DNA from: Pedobacter steynii
GTDB taxonomy: Bacteria > Bacteroidota > Bacteroidia > Sphingobacteriales > Sphingobacteriaceae
Assembly (NCBI RefSeq): GCF_900103665.1
Contig: NZ_FNGY01000002.1
Location: 1 to 64,000 of the forward strand
DNA length: 64,000 bases
Direction: 5' to 3'
Shown here in pieces: positions 44,375 through 52,481 of this stretch. The position numbers and the translations under genes were made by a program. Numbering within the stretch: the first letter of the stretch is position 1; every line of letters starts with the position of its first letter. The notes beneath the pieces are model-generated. The model ran no database searches, was not told the origin of the DNA, and saw only the letters and a list, made by a program, of their open reading frames with translations.

Positions 44375-45679
44375 TTATGATATAGATAAGTGTTCGTAAA
44401 TCAGTTCTGCTATATGATTGCGTAAGGGTTCCGGTTTGATCTGAACCAGGATGTCCGCTGCATAGGCCTCCAATAATAATACCTCTGCTGCTTCTTTTGG
44501 AATTCCTCTCGCCCTTAAATAGAACATCGCTTCTTCATCCAATTGACCGACGGTACAGCCGTGTGAACATTTGACATCATCTGCAAAAATCTCCAGTTGC
44601 GGTTTGGTATTGATGGTCGCCTGATCAGATAAGATGATGTTTTTGTTGGATTGGTAGGCATTTGTCTTCTGTGCATCAGGTTGTACAATGATTCTTCCAC
44701 TGAAAACACCTGTTGAAGCATCACCGGCAATTCCTTTATATAACTGGTTGCTAAAGCAGTTTGGCTGTTTATTGTCCACTAAGGTATGGTTGTCCACATG
44801 GCTCTTCCCTTTTAAGAGGTACAATCCATATAGATGGGTTTCATTACCTGCTGCATCCAGTATCAGGTTCAGGTTGTTGCGAATTACGCCGCCGTTCAGA
44901 GAAACCACTACCGTGTGTACATAGCTTCTGCCAATCTGGTGAATATGCGTGCTGCCTACCTGACTGGCATTTAAGCCGTCGTGCTGGATTTTATAATATT
45001 CTACAAAAGCATTTTCCTTGACCACTACTTCCAGGACTTCATTGGTAAAGCTCTCCGCTGTACCTAGTGTCGTATAGGTTTCTGTCAGCTGTAATTTCGC
45101 ATTTTCTTCTACAAAGATGAGGCTGCGGGGCTGAGAAAGTGTATTTTGTTGCCTTGCATCAGCAATATGATAGATATAAACCGGTTGCGTTAATTGCTGT
45201 CCTTTAGGAATCAGAATGAATAAGCCGTCCTGTATAAAGGAGGTGTTCAGGGCATGGATTCCGTCTTTGAGGTAAATACTACTTTGTCCCAGGTGTGTTT
45301 TAACAAGCTCCTGATATTCCCCTTTTAAAGCTTCTTCCAAAGTCAATATGATTAGTTGCGATGCTGCGGAACGAATGGTCGACAGCGCCGGAATAAATCG
45401 TCCGTTTACGAAAATTAATTCATTGGCCTGCTCATAGCCTGCTAAGCGAATGGCATCTATATCCGAAAGCTGAACGGCCTGAGCATCATTTGCAAACTGA
45501 TACTCCTTGTCAAATAAACTGCTGATATTGGTATATTTCCATTCTTCCAACTTATAGGTCGGTAAGCCTGATTTATTAAAGGTGTCGAAACCATCGGTCC
45601 TGAGTTCAGTGATGGCGGTTGCGGGACCGGAATCCTGAAGTTGCTCAAACTGATCTTTAAAATAATTTACATTCGTCAT
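44375..45679 (-). CDS. sufD: Fe-S cluster assembly protein SufD
   Basis: This 434-residue scaffold subunit has the C-terminal beta-helix of the SufB/SufD family. Characteristic segments are EEWKYTNISSLFDKEY at the N terminus and DDVKCSHGCTVGQLDEEAMFYLRARGIPKEAAEVLL at the C terminus, including the conserved Cys and His. It pairs with SufB to form the cluster-building SufBC2D complex. The gap to sufC is 27 nt. Confidence 0.94.
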   Translation of the reverse strand: MTNVNYFKDQFEQLQDSGPATAITELRTDGFDTFNKSGLPTYKLEEWKYTNISSLFDKEYQFANDAQAVQLSDIDAIRLAGYEQANELIFVNGRFIPALSTIRSAASQLIILTLEEALKGEYQELVKTHLGQSSIYLKDGIHALNTSFIQDGLFILIPKGQQLTQPVYIYHIADARQQNTLSQPRSLIFVEENAKLQLTETYTTLGTAESFTNEVLEVVVKENAFVEYYKIQHDGLNASQVGSTHIHQIGRSYVHTVVVSLNGGVIRNNLNLILDAAGNETHLYGLYLLKGKSHVDNHTLVDNKQPNCFSNQLYKGIAGDASTGVFSGRIIVQPDAQKTNAYQSNKNIILSDQATINTKPQLEIFADDVKCSHGCTVGQLDEEAMFYLRARGIPKEAAEVLLLEAYAADILVQIKPEPLRNHIAELIYEHLSIS

Positions 45680-45706
45680 TATCTTTATGTTTTGATGATG
45701 ATCTGC

Positions 45707-46471
45707 TTACAGACTGGCTGCTAAATCTGCTTCATCCGTAATAAAATCGTATCCTTTATCTTCCAGTTCCAATGCCAGTTCTTTCGTTCCGGATTTAACA
45801 ATCTTTCCGTTGTAAAGGACATGCACGTAATCAGGCTGAATGTAATCCAGCAGGCGCTGATAGTGGGTGATGAGTAAAATAGCGCGGTTTTCATTCCTCA
45901 ACTTATTAATCCCATTCGCCACGATGCGTAAGGCATCGATGTCAAGTCCGGAATCTGTTTCATCAAGAATGGCCAGTTTGGGCTCCAGCATGGCCATCTG
46001 AAAAACTTCATTTCTTTTCTTTTCTCCACCGGAGAACCCTTCATTGATGGAACGGCTAAGGAGTGATTGATCGATTTCCACTAAAGCCATCTTTTGCTTC
46101 ATTATTTTTAGGAAGGCTACTGCATCTAAGGGTTCTTCACCCTGATACTTACGCTTTTCATTTACGGCAGCTTTGATGAAATTGGTCGTGCTAACCCCGG
46201 GGATTTCTACCGGGTATTGAAAGGCAAGAAAAAGGCCTTCACGTGCCCTGTCTTCTGTAGAAAGCTCCAGTAAGTCTTTTTCCAGGAAGGTCACCTCACC
46301 TTCAGTTACTTCATATTCTTCTCTTCCTGCAAGTACGGAGGCAAGGGTGCTTTTGCCGGAACCATTAGGTCCCATGATGGCATGAACTTCTCCTGCTTTA
46401 ATCTCGAGATTAATTCCTTTCAGGATTTCCTTACCTTCAATATTTGCGTGTATATTTTTGATTGATAACAT
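45707..46471 (-). CDS. sufC: Fe-S cluster assembly ATPase SufC
   Basis: This 254-residue ABC-type ATPase has Walker A MGPNGSGKST, signature SGGEKKRNE and Walker B LAILDETDSGLDIDAL. It is a soluble ABC subunit that drives conformational change in the SufBCD scaffold, not a transporter. It lies 28 nt after sufB and 27 nt before sufD in the same operon. Confidence 0.96.
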   Translation of the reverse strand: MLSIKNIHANIEGKEILKGINLEIKAGEVHAIMGPNGSGKSTLASVLAGREEYEVTEGEVTFLEKDLLELSTEDRAREGLFLAFQYPVEIPGVSTTNFIKAAVNEKRKYQGEEPLDAVAFLKIMKQKMALVEIDQSLLSRSINEGFSGGEKKRNEVFQMAMLEPKLAILDETDSGLDIDALRIVANGINKLRNENRAILLITHYQRLLDYIQPDYVHVLYNGKIVKSGTKELALELEDKGYDFITDEADLAASL

Positions 46472-46499
46472 GTCTTGTAAATTTTTAGGGGTACTTAAA

Positions 46500-47945
46500 T
46501 TATCCTACACTGCCTTCCATACTGATGGCAAGTAGTTTTTGAGCTTCTATGGCAAATTCCATAGGCAACTGGTTCATTACTTCTTTAGCAAATCCATTGA
46601 CAATCATGGCGACGGCTGTTTCTGCATCAATCCCCCGCTGTCTGCAATAGAACAATTGATCTTCCCCGATTTTGGAGGTCGTTGCTTCATGTTCTACAAT
46701 GGCGGTTTTGTTTTTTACTTCTATATAAGGGAAGGTATGGGCGCCACATTTATCGCCCAGCAGAAGAGAATCACATTGTGAATAGTTTCTTGCGTTTGTA
46801 GCCCCTTTACTTGCACGGACTAAACCGCGGTAACTGTTCTGACTTTGTCCGGCCGAGATCCCTTTGGAAACAATCCTGCTGCGGGTATTTTTCCCCAGGT
46901 GAATCATTTTCGTCCCCGTATCTGCCTGTTGGTGATGGTTGGTAAAAGCTACAGAATAAAACTCACCTATAGAATGGTCTCCTTTAAGAATTACGCTTGG
47001 GTATTTCCAGGTAATGGCCGATCCGGTTTCCACCTGTGTCCAGGAGATTTTCGAATGCTCACCCTGACACATGCCCCGTTTGGTGACGAAGTTATAAATT
47101 CCCCCGTTCCCGTCTTTATCACCGGGATACCAGTTTTGAACAGTAGAGTATTTGATCTCTGCCTTTTTCATCGCCACCAGTTCAACAACAGCAGCATGTA
47201 GCTGATTTTCGTCCCTCATTGGTGCAGTACATCCTTCCAGGTAACTGACATAACTTTCCTCTTCCGCAATGATCAGGGTCCGTTCAAACTGACCGGAGTT
47301 TTCTGCATTGATGCGGAAATAGGTAGAAAGTTCCATTGGGCAGCGCACACCTTTAGGGATATAGCAGAAGGATCCGTCCGTGAAAACCGCCGAATTTAAG
47401 GCCGCAAAGTAATTGTCTGTCATCGGAACCACCGAACCCAGGTGTTTTTTGACCAGGTCAGGATGTTTCTGAATCGCCTCACTGATGGAGCAAAAAATAA
47501 CGCCAATCTCCGAAAGTTGCTCTTTAAAAGAGGTGGCGATAGAAACACTGTCCATTACTACATCGACAGCAACACCAGTCAGCCTTTTTTGTTCATTCAA
47601 TGAGATGCCCAGCTTCTCAAAAGTACGGAGTAATTCAGGATCTACCTCATTAAGGCTATTGAGCTGCTCTTTCTTTTTCGGTGCAGCATAATAAATGATA
47701 TCCTGATAATTGATCGGAGGGTATTTCACATTGGGCCATTTGGGTTCTTCCAGCTTCAGCCAGTGCGCATAGGCTTTCAGTCGCCAGTTCAGCATCCATT
47801 CCGGCTCGTTCTTCTTTTTTGAAATGAGCTCCACAACAGCCTCATTTAGTCCTTTGGGAATAATATCCGTATCAATATCTGTAACAAAGCCGTACTTGTA
47901 ATCATTTAGTGCGGTTTGCTCAAGCATATTTAAATCTTCATTCAT
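46500..47945 (-). CDS. sufB: Fe-S cluster assembly protein SufB
   Basis: This 481-residue core scaffold subunit is the first gene of the operon. The conserved blocks include [35 protein letters not shown], the sulfur-accepting cysteine region [20 protein letters not shown] and [20 protein letters not shown]. It receives sulfur from SufE and assembles clusters with SufC and SufD. A promoter at 47989-47996 and a 15-bp inverted repeat upstream suggest regulated transcription. Confidence 0.96.
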   Translation of the reverse strand: MNEDLNMLEQTALNDYKYGFVTDIDTDIIPKGLNEAVVELISKKKNEPEWMLNWRLKAYAHWLKLEEPKWPNVKYPPINYQDIIYYAAPKKKEQLNSLNEVDPELLRTFEKLGISLNEQKRLTGVAVDVVMDSVSIATSFKEQLSEIGVIFCSISEAIQKHPDLVKKHLGSVVPMTDNYFAALNSAVFTDGSFCYIPKGVRCPMELSTYFRINAENSGQFERTLIIAEEESYVSYLEGCTAPMRDENQLHAAVVELVAMKKAEIKYSTVQNWYPGDKDGNGGIYNFVTKRGMCQGEHSKISWTQVETGSAITWKYPSVILKGDHSIGEFYSVAFTNHHQQADTGTKMIHLGKNTRSRIVSKGISAGQSQNSYRGLVRASKGATNARNYSQCDSLLLGDKCGAHTFPYIEVKNKTAIVEHEATTSKIGEDQLFYCRQRGIDAETAVAMIVNGFAKEVMNQLPMEFAIEAQKLLAISMEGSVG

Positions 47946-47988
47946 GATATCGGTCTTTTAACTATGATAATCGCAATAATTTACCTGA

Positions 47989-47996
47989 CAAAGGTA
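47989..47996 (-). promoter_or_regulatory. -7 box of the suf operon promoter
   Basis: On the minus strand the bases read TACCTTTG, an exact TAnnTTTG match, about 44 nt upstream of the sufB start. The expected -33 region falls inside the adjacent inverted repeat. Confidence 0.65.
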
Positions 47997-48002
47997 CGGC
48001 TC

Positions 48003-48038
48003 TTTCACTGTTTATACAAAATAGTATAAACAGTGAAA
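48003..48038. promoter_or_regulatory. Candidate operator: perfect 15-bp inverted repeat between sufB and the Crp/Fnr gene
   Basis: TTTCACTGTTTATAC (48003-48017) and GTATAAACAGTGAAA (48024-48038) are perfect inverted repeats with a 6-nt spacer. It lies 7-42 nt upstream of the suf -7 box, covering its -33 area, and 50 nt before the Crp/Fnr start. It could be bound by the Crp/Fnr regulator or by the Rrf2 protein. Confidence 0.65.
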
Positions 48039-48087
48039 TGTAAGATTTGCAGATTATGGTTTTACCGTAAAAAAATAGATATTTGAA

Positions 48088-48693
48088 TTGATGTCGAACC
48101 AGCTGATCTCTTTTCTCCAATTGTATAGGCCAATCCGCGAAGCAGATCAGGAATTGATTTCCGCTGAATTTGAGTATAAAACCTTTCCCGAAGGGAGTTA
48201 TCTCTTTGAAGGGATGAAGGTTTGTTCCGAGCTTTTCTTTATTTGTGACGGGATTCTCCGGATTCTGGCACACCAGGCAGCAGGAAAAGAACTGACCCGT
48301 TATTTATTGCCGGCAGATCAGTTTTGTACACTTTTAAATAGCTTTAACCATGAGGTTCCTGCTCCTGAACAGATTCAGGCAGTCTGTAATGTTCAGGTCC
48401 TGGTGATTTCTAAAAAGAACCTGATCAGCTTATATAAGCGTTTGCCTTATCTAAAGGTCCTGATCGATGAAATTATTCAACAATCTCTGATGGAGAAAAA
48501 CCAGATCAGGAACGCCTACCTTGAAATGGAGCCCTCCCTCCGTTACGAAGAATTTATAAATGACCAGCCTGATATCGCATTGCGTGTTCCTTTGAACGAT
48601 GTGGCCAGTTATCTTGGTGTGAGCCCGCAATTGATCAACAGGTTAAGGAAACAGGTGGATGAGCAGGCCTCAGACCAGGGTATTGAATTTTGA
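48088..48693 (+). CDS. Crp/Fnr family transcriptional regulator
   Basis: This 201-residue protein has an N-terminal cyclic-nucleotide-binding-like beta barrel (about 10-115, KTFPEGSYLFEGMKVCSELF). A C-terminal HTH_Crp-like domain includes LNDVASYLGVSPQLINRLRK. Several cysteines are present, but they do not follow the FNR Fe-S pattern. It is divergent from sufB across 142 bp with a large inverted repeat, suggesting autoregulation or control of suf. Its 3' end overlaps the convergent AraC gene by 24 nt. Confidence 0.85.
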   Translation: MMSNQLISFLQLYRPIREADQELISAEFEYKTFPEGSYLFEGMKVCSELFFICDGILRILAHQAAGKELTRYLLPADQFCTLLNSFNHEVPAPEQIQAVCNVQVLVISKKNLISLYKRLPYLKVLIDEIIQQSLMEKNQIRNAYLEMEPSLRYEEFINDQPDIALRVPLNDVASYLGVSPQLINRLRKQVDEQASDQGIEF

Positions 48694-49524
48694 TGCGATG
48701 TGATTTCTGGCATGTTTCTGAAATTCTTCCGGAGATTGTGCGGTTTGTTTCTTGAAAAACCTGCTGAAATAGGGGCGGTCTGTGAAATTCAGGTCGTAAG
48801 CAATTTGTTTTAAGGACTGCTCACTATGAATGATCTTTCTTTTTGCCTCTAAGATGATCCGGTCGTGGATCAGTTGCATACTGGTTTTGTGAAGTTTTTC
48901 CTTTAGTACCTGGTTCAGCCGTTTTGAGCTCAGATTTAGTGCTGCAGCATAGAAATCCGCATTGCGTTCCTGTAGGTAATTGTCTTCCAGTAACAGCATA
49001 AACTCATATACCCGCTTCTGATTGAGGTCCTGACTGGTAAATACATGTTCCTTAATGCGAATGAGTTTCAGCAGAAAAACCTTTAACATGGCTTTCAGGA
49101 TAGAGAAGTTGTTTTGCTGAAGCAGGTATTCTTCTTCCATCAGGGCATAGATCTTTTCGAGTTCCGCTGCATTTTCAAGCTGGAGCGGCAGAAAGGAGAA
49201 CTCTCCCTGGATGTTGAAAATCTTAAAGATATCCAGGTAAAACTCTTTATCCTCTTCTCCAAGGAAGTCTCTTTTGAAAGAGAGTAAAACACCATTTTTT
49301 CCTGCTTTGTTCAATTGATGTACCCGGTAAGGAGGGATCAGATAGATCCAGTTTCCCAGTTCTTCCCCTTCCTTCGTCGCATGTAAAGGATATTCATTTT
49401 TTAACCAGACGATTTCAAAGAAATCCTTTCTCCCCGGATCATTGAGGTAACTCGGTGGACAATTTTCCAGGTTCCTGATATAGATCAGGGATTTTTCTAA
49501 TCCAGGTAGGGGTTGTTCTTTCAT
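48670..49524 (-). CDS. AraC family transcriptional regulator, divergent from hxlB
   Basis: This 284-residue protein has an N-terminal cupin-like sensor (about 20-130) and a C-terminal double HTH domain. The C-terminal domain has LNLSSKRLNQVLKEKLHKT and IAYDLNFTDRPYFSRFFKKQ. It is transcribed away from hxlB, and its promoter contains GAGGATA half-sites that recur at the hxlB promoter, so it is the likely activator of the formaldehyde-fixing genes. The predicted start site is only about 2 nt from the ATG, so the mRNA may be nearly leaderless. Confidence 0.86.
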   Translation of the reverse strand: MKEQPLPGLEKSLIYIRNLENCPPSYLNDPGRKDFFEIVWLKNEYPLHATKEGEELGNWIYLIPPYRVHQLNKAGKNGVLLSFKRDFLGEEDKEFYLDIFKIFNIQGEFSFLPLQLENAAELEKIYALMEEEYLLQQNNFSILKAMLKVFLLKLIRIKEHVFTSQDLNQKRVYEFMLLLEDNYLQERNADFYAAALNLSSKRLNQVLKEKLHKTSMQLIHDRIILEAKRKIIHSEQSLKQIAYDLNFTDRPYFSRFFKKQTAQSPEEFQKHARNHIASKFNTLV

Positions 49525-49525
49525 T

Positions 49526-49550
49526 GAGGATACAAATATAAGCTATCCTC
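49526..49550 (-). promoter_or_regulatory. araC-type gene promoter with GAGGATA inverted repeat
   Basis: GAGGATA (49526-49532) and TATCCTC (49544-49550) flank an exact -7 box on the minus strand (TATATTTG, 49540-49533). This is a probable autoregulatory operator, with transcription starting near 49526. Confidence 0.6.
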
Positions 49551-49664
49551 AATTGGCGCATTGGACAATTAGGACATTAGGGTGGACTTATTTCCAAATG
49601 AGCCTGTTTTTTTCCAGATAATCCAATATAATGCGCAGAATGTATAAGGGCTGGGGGAATTGCT

Positions 49665-49677
49665 GAGGATACCTTTG
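49665..49677 (+). promoter_or_regulatory. hxlB promoter with GAGGATA half-site
   Basis: TACCTTTG at 49670-49677 is an exact -7 box, 22 nt before the hxlB ATG. GAGGATA at 49665-49671 overlaps it and matches the half-site at the divergent araC-type promoter. Confidence 0.6.
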
Positions 49678-49699
49678 CGCCACAAACATCGGGGAAATC

Positions 49700-50275
49700 A
49701 TGAAAGAACAGAAATTTTCAACAGCAATCAAAGCAAATATGGAGTTGATTTTAAAGGAACAGCTTAGTTTGTCGGCAAAGATAGATTTTGCGCAGGTTGC
49801 GGCTTTTATCCCCTATGTGTATAGCGCGGATCGTCTCTTTCTAATTGCTGCCGGACGCTCCGGACTTGCCTTAAAGGCAGCGGCAATGCGCTTAATGCAT
49901 TTTGGACTGAAAGTATTTGTGGTGGGTGAAATTACGACTCCTGCAATTACAGCAGGGGATCTTTTGATTGCAGCATCCGGTTCAGGAACGACTGCTTCAA
50001 TTTTGACAGCCGCAGAAAAAGCAGTTAAGGCAGGAGCGAAAGTACTTTCATTTTCTACCACTTTGGATTCGCCTTTGGCAAAACTGGCTGCACATACGAT
50101 CATCCTTCCTGCTGCGCAGAAAGAAGACCATGGCAAAAGTATTTCCGAACAATATGCAGGAAGCTTATTTGAACAGGGATTGTGGCTGCTTACCGATGCG
50201 ATCTTTCAAACGATGTGGGCAGAGAAAGAAGTTCCGGCCGAAGTGCTTTGGAAAAGACATGCAAACCTGGAATAA
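49700..50275 (+). CDS. hxlB: 6-phospho-3-hexuloisomerase
   Basis: This 191-residue single SIS domain protein isomerises hexulose 6-phosphate to fructose 6-phosphate, the second step of the ribulose monophosphate pathway. Motifs are LIAAGRSGLALKAAAMRLMH, GDLLIAASGSGTTASIL, and the C-terminal GSLFEQGLWLLTDAIF. It is encoded with the synthase 41 nt downstream and divergent from an AraC regulator. The isomerase-before-synthase order is the reverse of B. subtilis hxlAB. Confidence 0.9.
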   Translation: MKEQKFSTAIKANMELILKEQLSLSAKIDFAQVAAFIPYVYSADRLFLIAAGRSGLALKAAAMRLMHFGLKVFVVGEITTPAITAGDLLIAASGSGTTASILTAAEKAVKAGAKVLSFSTTLDSPLAKLAAHTIILPAAQKEDHGKSISEQYAGSLFEQGLWLLTDAIFQTMWAEKEVPAEVLWKRHANLE

Positions 50276-50316
50276 AGATAAAAAACTTGAATAGAAATAA
50301 AAAAAACAATCATATT

Positions 50317-50952
50317 ATGGCAAAATTACAAGTAGCAATAGATTTATTGAGCACAACAGAAGCATTGGCATTGGTGGCCAAAATTGCTCCTTATATTGAT
50401 ATTATTGAATTAGGAACTCCTTTAATTAAAAAAGAAGGCTTAGCTGTGGTTACCGCAATGAAAGCAGCCTATCCGGACAAATTGGTCTTTGCAGATTTGA
50501 AAACGATGGATGCGGGAGAGTTGGAAGCAGATATCGCATTTAAAGCAGGTGCGGATTTGGTAACTGTTCTGGGTGCTGCAGGTGATGCAACGATTGCTGG
50601 TGCAATTAAGGCAGGAAAAGCACATGGGAAAGGTGTGGTTGTCGATACCATTGGTGTGGCTGACCGTGTGAAGCGTGCTCAGGAAGCGATCGCATTGGGA
50701 GCGGAGTTTGTAGAATTGCATGCTGGTTTAGACGAGCAATGGACGGAAGGATATTCTATCCAGGTATTGATCGATGAAGCTGCAAAAGCAGGTGTTCCGG
50801 TTTCTATTGCAGGTGGTGTAAACATCAATAACGTGAGAGCAGTAATTAAAGCGGGTGCAATTGTAGCAGTAGCTGGTGCAGCCATTTATGGCGCAGAAGA
50901 TCCTGCGGCTGCGGCTAAAGGCTTGCGTGAGGCGATTGATGCAGTAGCATAA
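50317..50952 (+). CDS. hxlA: 3-hexulose-6-phosphate synthase
   Basis: This 211-residue TIM-barrel enzyme condenses formaldehyde with ribulose 5-phosphate to hexulose 6-phosphate. The motifs are LQVAIDLLSTTEAL, DIIELGTPLIKKEG, the catalytic FADLKTMDAGELEAD and the phosphate-binding SIAGGVNI. The ORF extends upstream to 50182 within hxlB, but ATG 50317 (MAKLQVAID) matches the family start. A terminator follows. Together with hxlB it detoxifies or assimilates formaldehyde. Confidence 0.92.
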   Translation: MAKLQVAIDLLSTTEALALVAKIAPYIDIIELGTPLIKKEGLAVVTAMKAAYPDKLVFADLKTMDAGELEADIAFKAGADLVTVLGAAGDATIAGAIKAGKAHGKGVVVDTIGVADRVKRAQEAIALGAEFVELHAGLDEQWTEGYSIQVLIDEAAKAGVPVSIAGGVNINNVRAVIKAGAIVAVAGAAIYGAEDPAAAAKGLREAIDAVA

Positions 50953-50975
50953 AGTATAAATAAATTGTTGAAACT

Positions 50976-51012
50976 GGCCGTCTGGAGAATTATCTTCAGG
51001 CGGTCTTTTTTT
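50976..51012 (+). terminator. Terminator after hxlA
   Basis: GGCCGTCTG (50976-50984) pairs with CAGGCGGTC (50997-51005), with two G-U pairs, followed by T7. Confidence 0.8.
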
Positions 51013-51097
51013 AGTCCTGTTTATTTCCAATGGGTTTCCTGGGTATGAGGAAAAGCAATTCTGGGAATTTGTTACTACTTTTAATGCTGGATAAGGA

Positions 51098-52066
51098 ATG
51101 ACTAGCTTTGTTCAGCATACTCAAATGAAAGAAACAGAAAAGAAACCAGTCTTTGATTCCTTGCTAAAGCAATGCCTCCACTTTGGATTACCGGTAGCTG
51201 ATATTGACGGGAAAATTGATTTTACTGTTCATCATCTGCAGGACATTTATCTGGATCTTCCTTTTAAATCTCCGGTTTACCGGGCCAACTTTTTCTCTTT
51301 TGTTTTCGTTAAAGATGGACATGGTAAATACACAACAGACGATCTCGTTTTTGATACACAGCCCGGAACGATTTATTTCACCAATCCCGGCCATTATAAA
51401 TCCCATGAATGGAAGGACCTGCAGGAGGTCTGTCTGATCACCCTTAGTGAATCTTTTTTAAAGGAGAATGTCCATCCTGATGTTTTCGAAGCGTTTCCTT
51501 TTCTCCTGGCGGAGACCGTTTTGCCAAAGTTGCTGGCCCCGGAATCATTCTCGGAATTTGAACAATTGTACCTGCAAATCCGAAAAGAGTATTTAGCCGC
51601 TTCTCCGTATCGCAACAAGATCATCGGGAACCTGTTTGTGGTACTGCTATTGAAAATAAAAGAACATTTCTGGAAGGACTATAATCCGATTTATGAGGGG
51701 AGCCGAAGTTCTCAGATCGTTAAAAGTTTCAAACAAACCCTTGAAAAACATTATCGGGAATTAAGTGCCGGAAAGACAACTCAGGTTTTTCGTATTCAGG
51801 AGTATGCAGATGCTCAAAACCTGCATCCTAACTATTTAAGTAACGTGGTGAAAAGCAAGACAGGAAAAGCTATCGGCACCTGGATTGCAGAGAAGACAAT
51901 TGCGGAAGCGAAATCATTACTGCAGCAGTCGGCTATCCCGGTCAAAGAGATTGCCTTTCTTTTGGGTTTTTCTGAATCTGCACATTTCAGCAATTACTTT
52001 AAAAAGCATACCGGATTTTCTCCAATACTGTACCGGAAGGTGCACTCGGGACTTAGACTGAACTGA
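51098..52066 (+). CDS. AraC family transcriptional regulator, downstream of hxlA
   Basis: This 322-residue protein has an N-terminal cupin-like sensor (about 60-180) and C-terminal AraC domain with LHPNYLSNVVKSKTGKAIG and IAFLLGFSESAHFSNYFKKH. A second start, ATG 51125, is possible (MKETEKK). The usual target of such isolated regulators is a neighbouring gene. Downstream lie only decayed gene fragments, including an SDR-like remnant, so its original target may have been lost. Confidence 0.85.
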   Translation: MTSFVQHTQMKETEKKPVFDSLLKQCLHFGLPVADIDGKIDFTVHHLQDIYLDLPFKSPVYRANFFSFVFVKDGHGKYTTDDLVFDTQPGTIYFTNPGHYKSHEWKDLQEVCLITLSESFLKENVHPDVFEAFPFLLAETVLPKLLAPESFSEFEQLYLQIRKEYLAASPYRNKIIGNLFVVLLLKIKEHFWKDYNPIYEGSRSSQIVKSFKQTLEKHYRELSAGKTTQVFRIQEYADAQNLHPNYLSNVVKSKTGKAIGTWIAEKTIAEAKSLLQQSAIPVKEIAFLLGFSESAHFSNYFKKHTGFSPILYRKVHSGLRLN

Positions 52067-52173
52067 GCAATCAATTGACGAACAGCCATCTTATGGGACG
52101 TCTGATGGGAGTAGAAGATGTAGCTAATGCTGCAATTTGCTCAGCAAATACAGAAGGCCCTGTCCAAAAGTAA
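52066..52173 (+). pseudogene. Remnant of a short-chain dehydrogenase C terminus
   Basis: In the frame ending at the stop 52171-52173 the translation has HLMGRLMGVEDVANAAIC, which resembles the C-terminal SDR pattern MGR-x-x-x-x-E-(D/E)-VA-x-A. No upstream SDR body exists, and the AraC gene ends at 52066. The similarity is short, so the identification is tentative. Confidence 0.4.
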
Positions 52174-52405
52174 TATCCCTGCTAAGGGATTGATCAGCGT
52201 ACAGAGTGATTACGGGGTTAAAGAAACCGTGAACAGGCTGGTTGTTGCTATAGCATCAAAAGAGATGACCGTCTTTCTTAGAATGGATCATGCAGAAAAT
52301 GCAATTAAAGCAGGGTTACATGGTTTAACAGATCAGCGTAAAGGAATTAAAAAAAACAATGGAAACCGCAATGATCGCCTTAGTAAATGCGGCGGCAAAG
52401 GCTAA
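52127..52405 (+). pseudogene. Truncated DUF302-like gene, possibly fused to another remnant
   Basis: A 92-codon ORF contains, from codon 20, KGLISVQSDYGVKETVNRL and MTVFLRMDHAENAIKAGL. This matches the first half of DUF302 proteins (normally about 130-180 residues). After about codon 66 the match stops. An A8 tract at 52350-52357 then shifts frame relative to a second, unrelated tail (METAMIALVNAAAKAK). The first codons run over the SDR remnant in another frame. It looks like the product of deletions and is probably not functional. Confidence 0.5.
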
Positions 52406-52481
52406 ATAATTTGAATACAATCCGAAAAAAATAATATTTCCCTGTAGGATAATGGTTTAAATATTTTTATATTTAAGGATA

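Noticed and set aside
50182..50316. Longer start for hxlA at 50182
   Set aside because: The added 45 residues lie mostly in the hxlB 3' end in another frame and do not resemble the synthase family.
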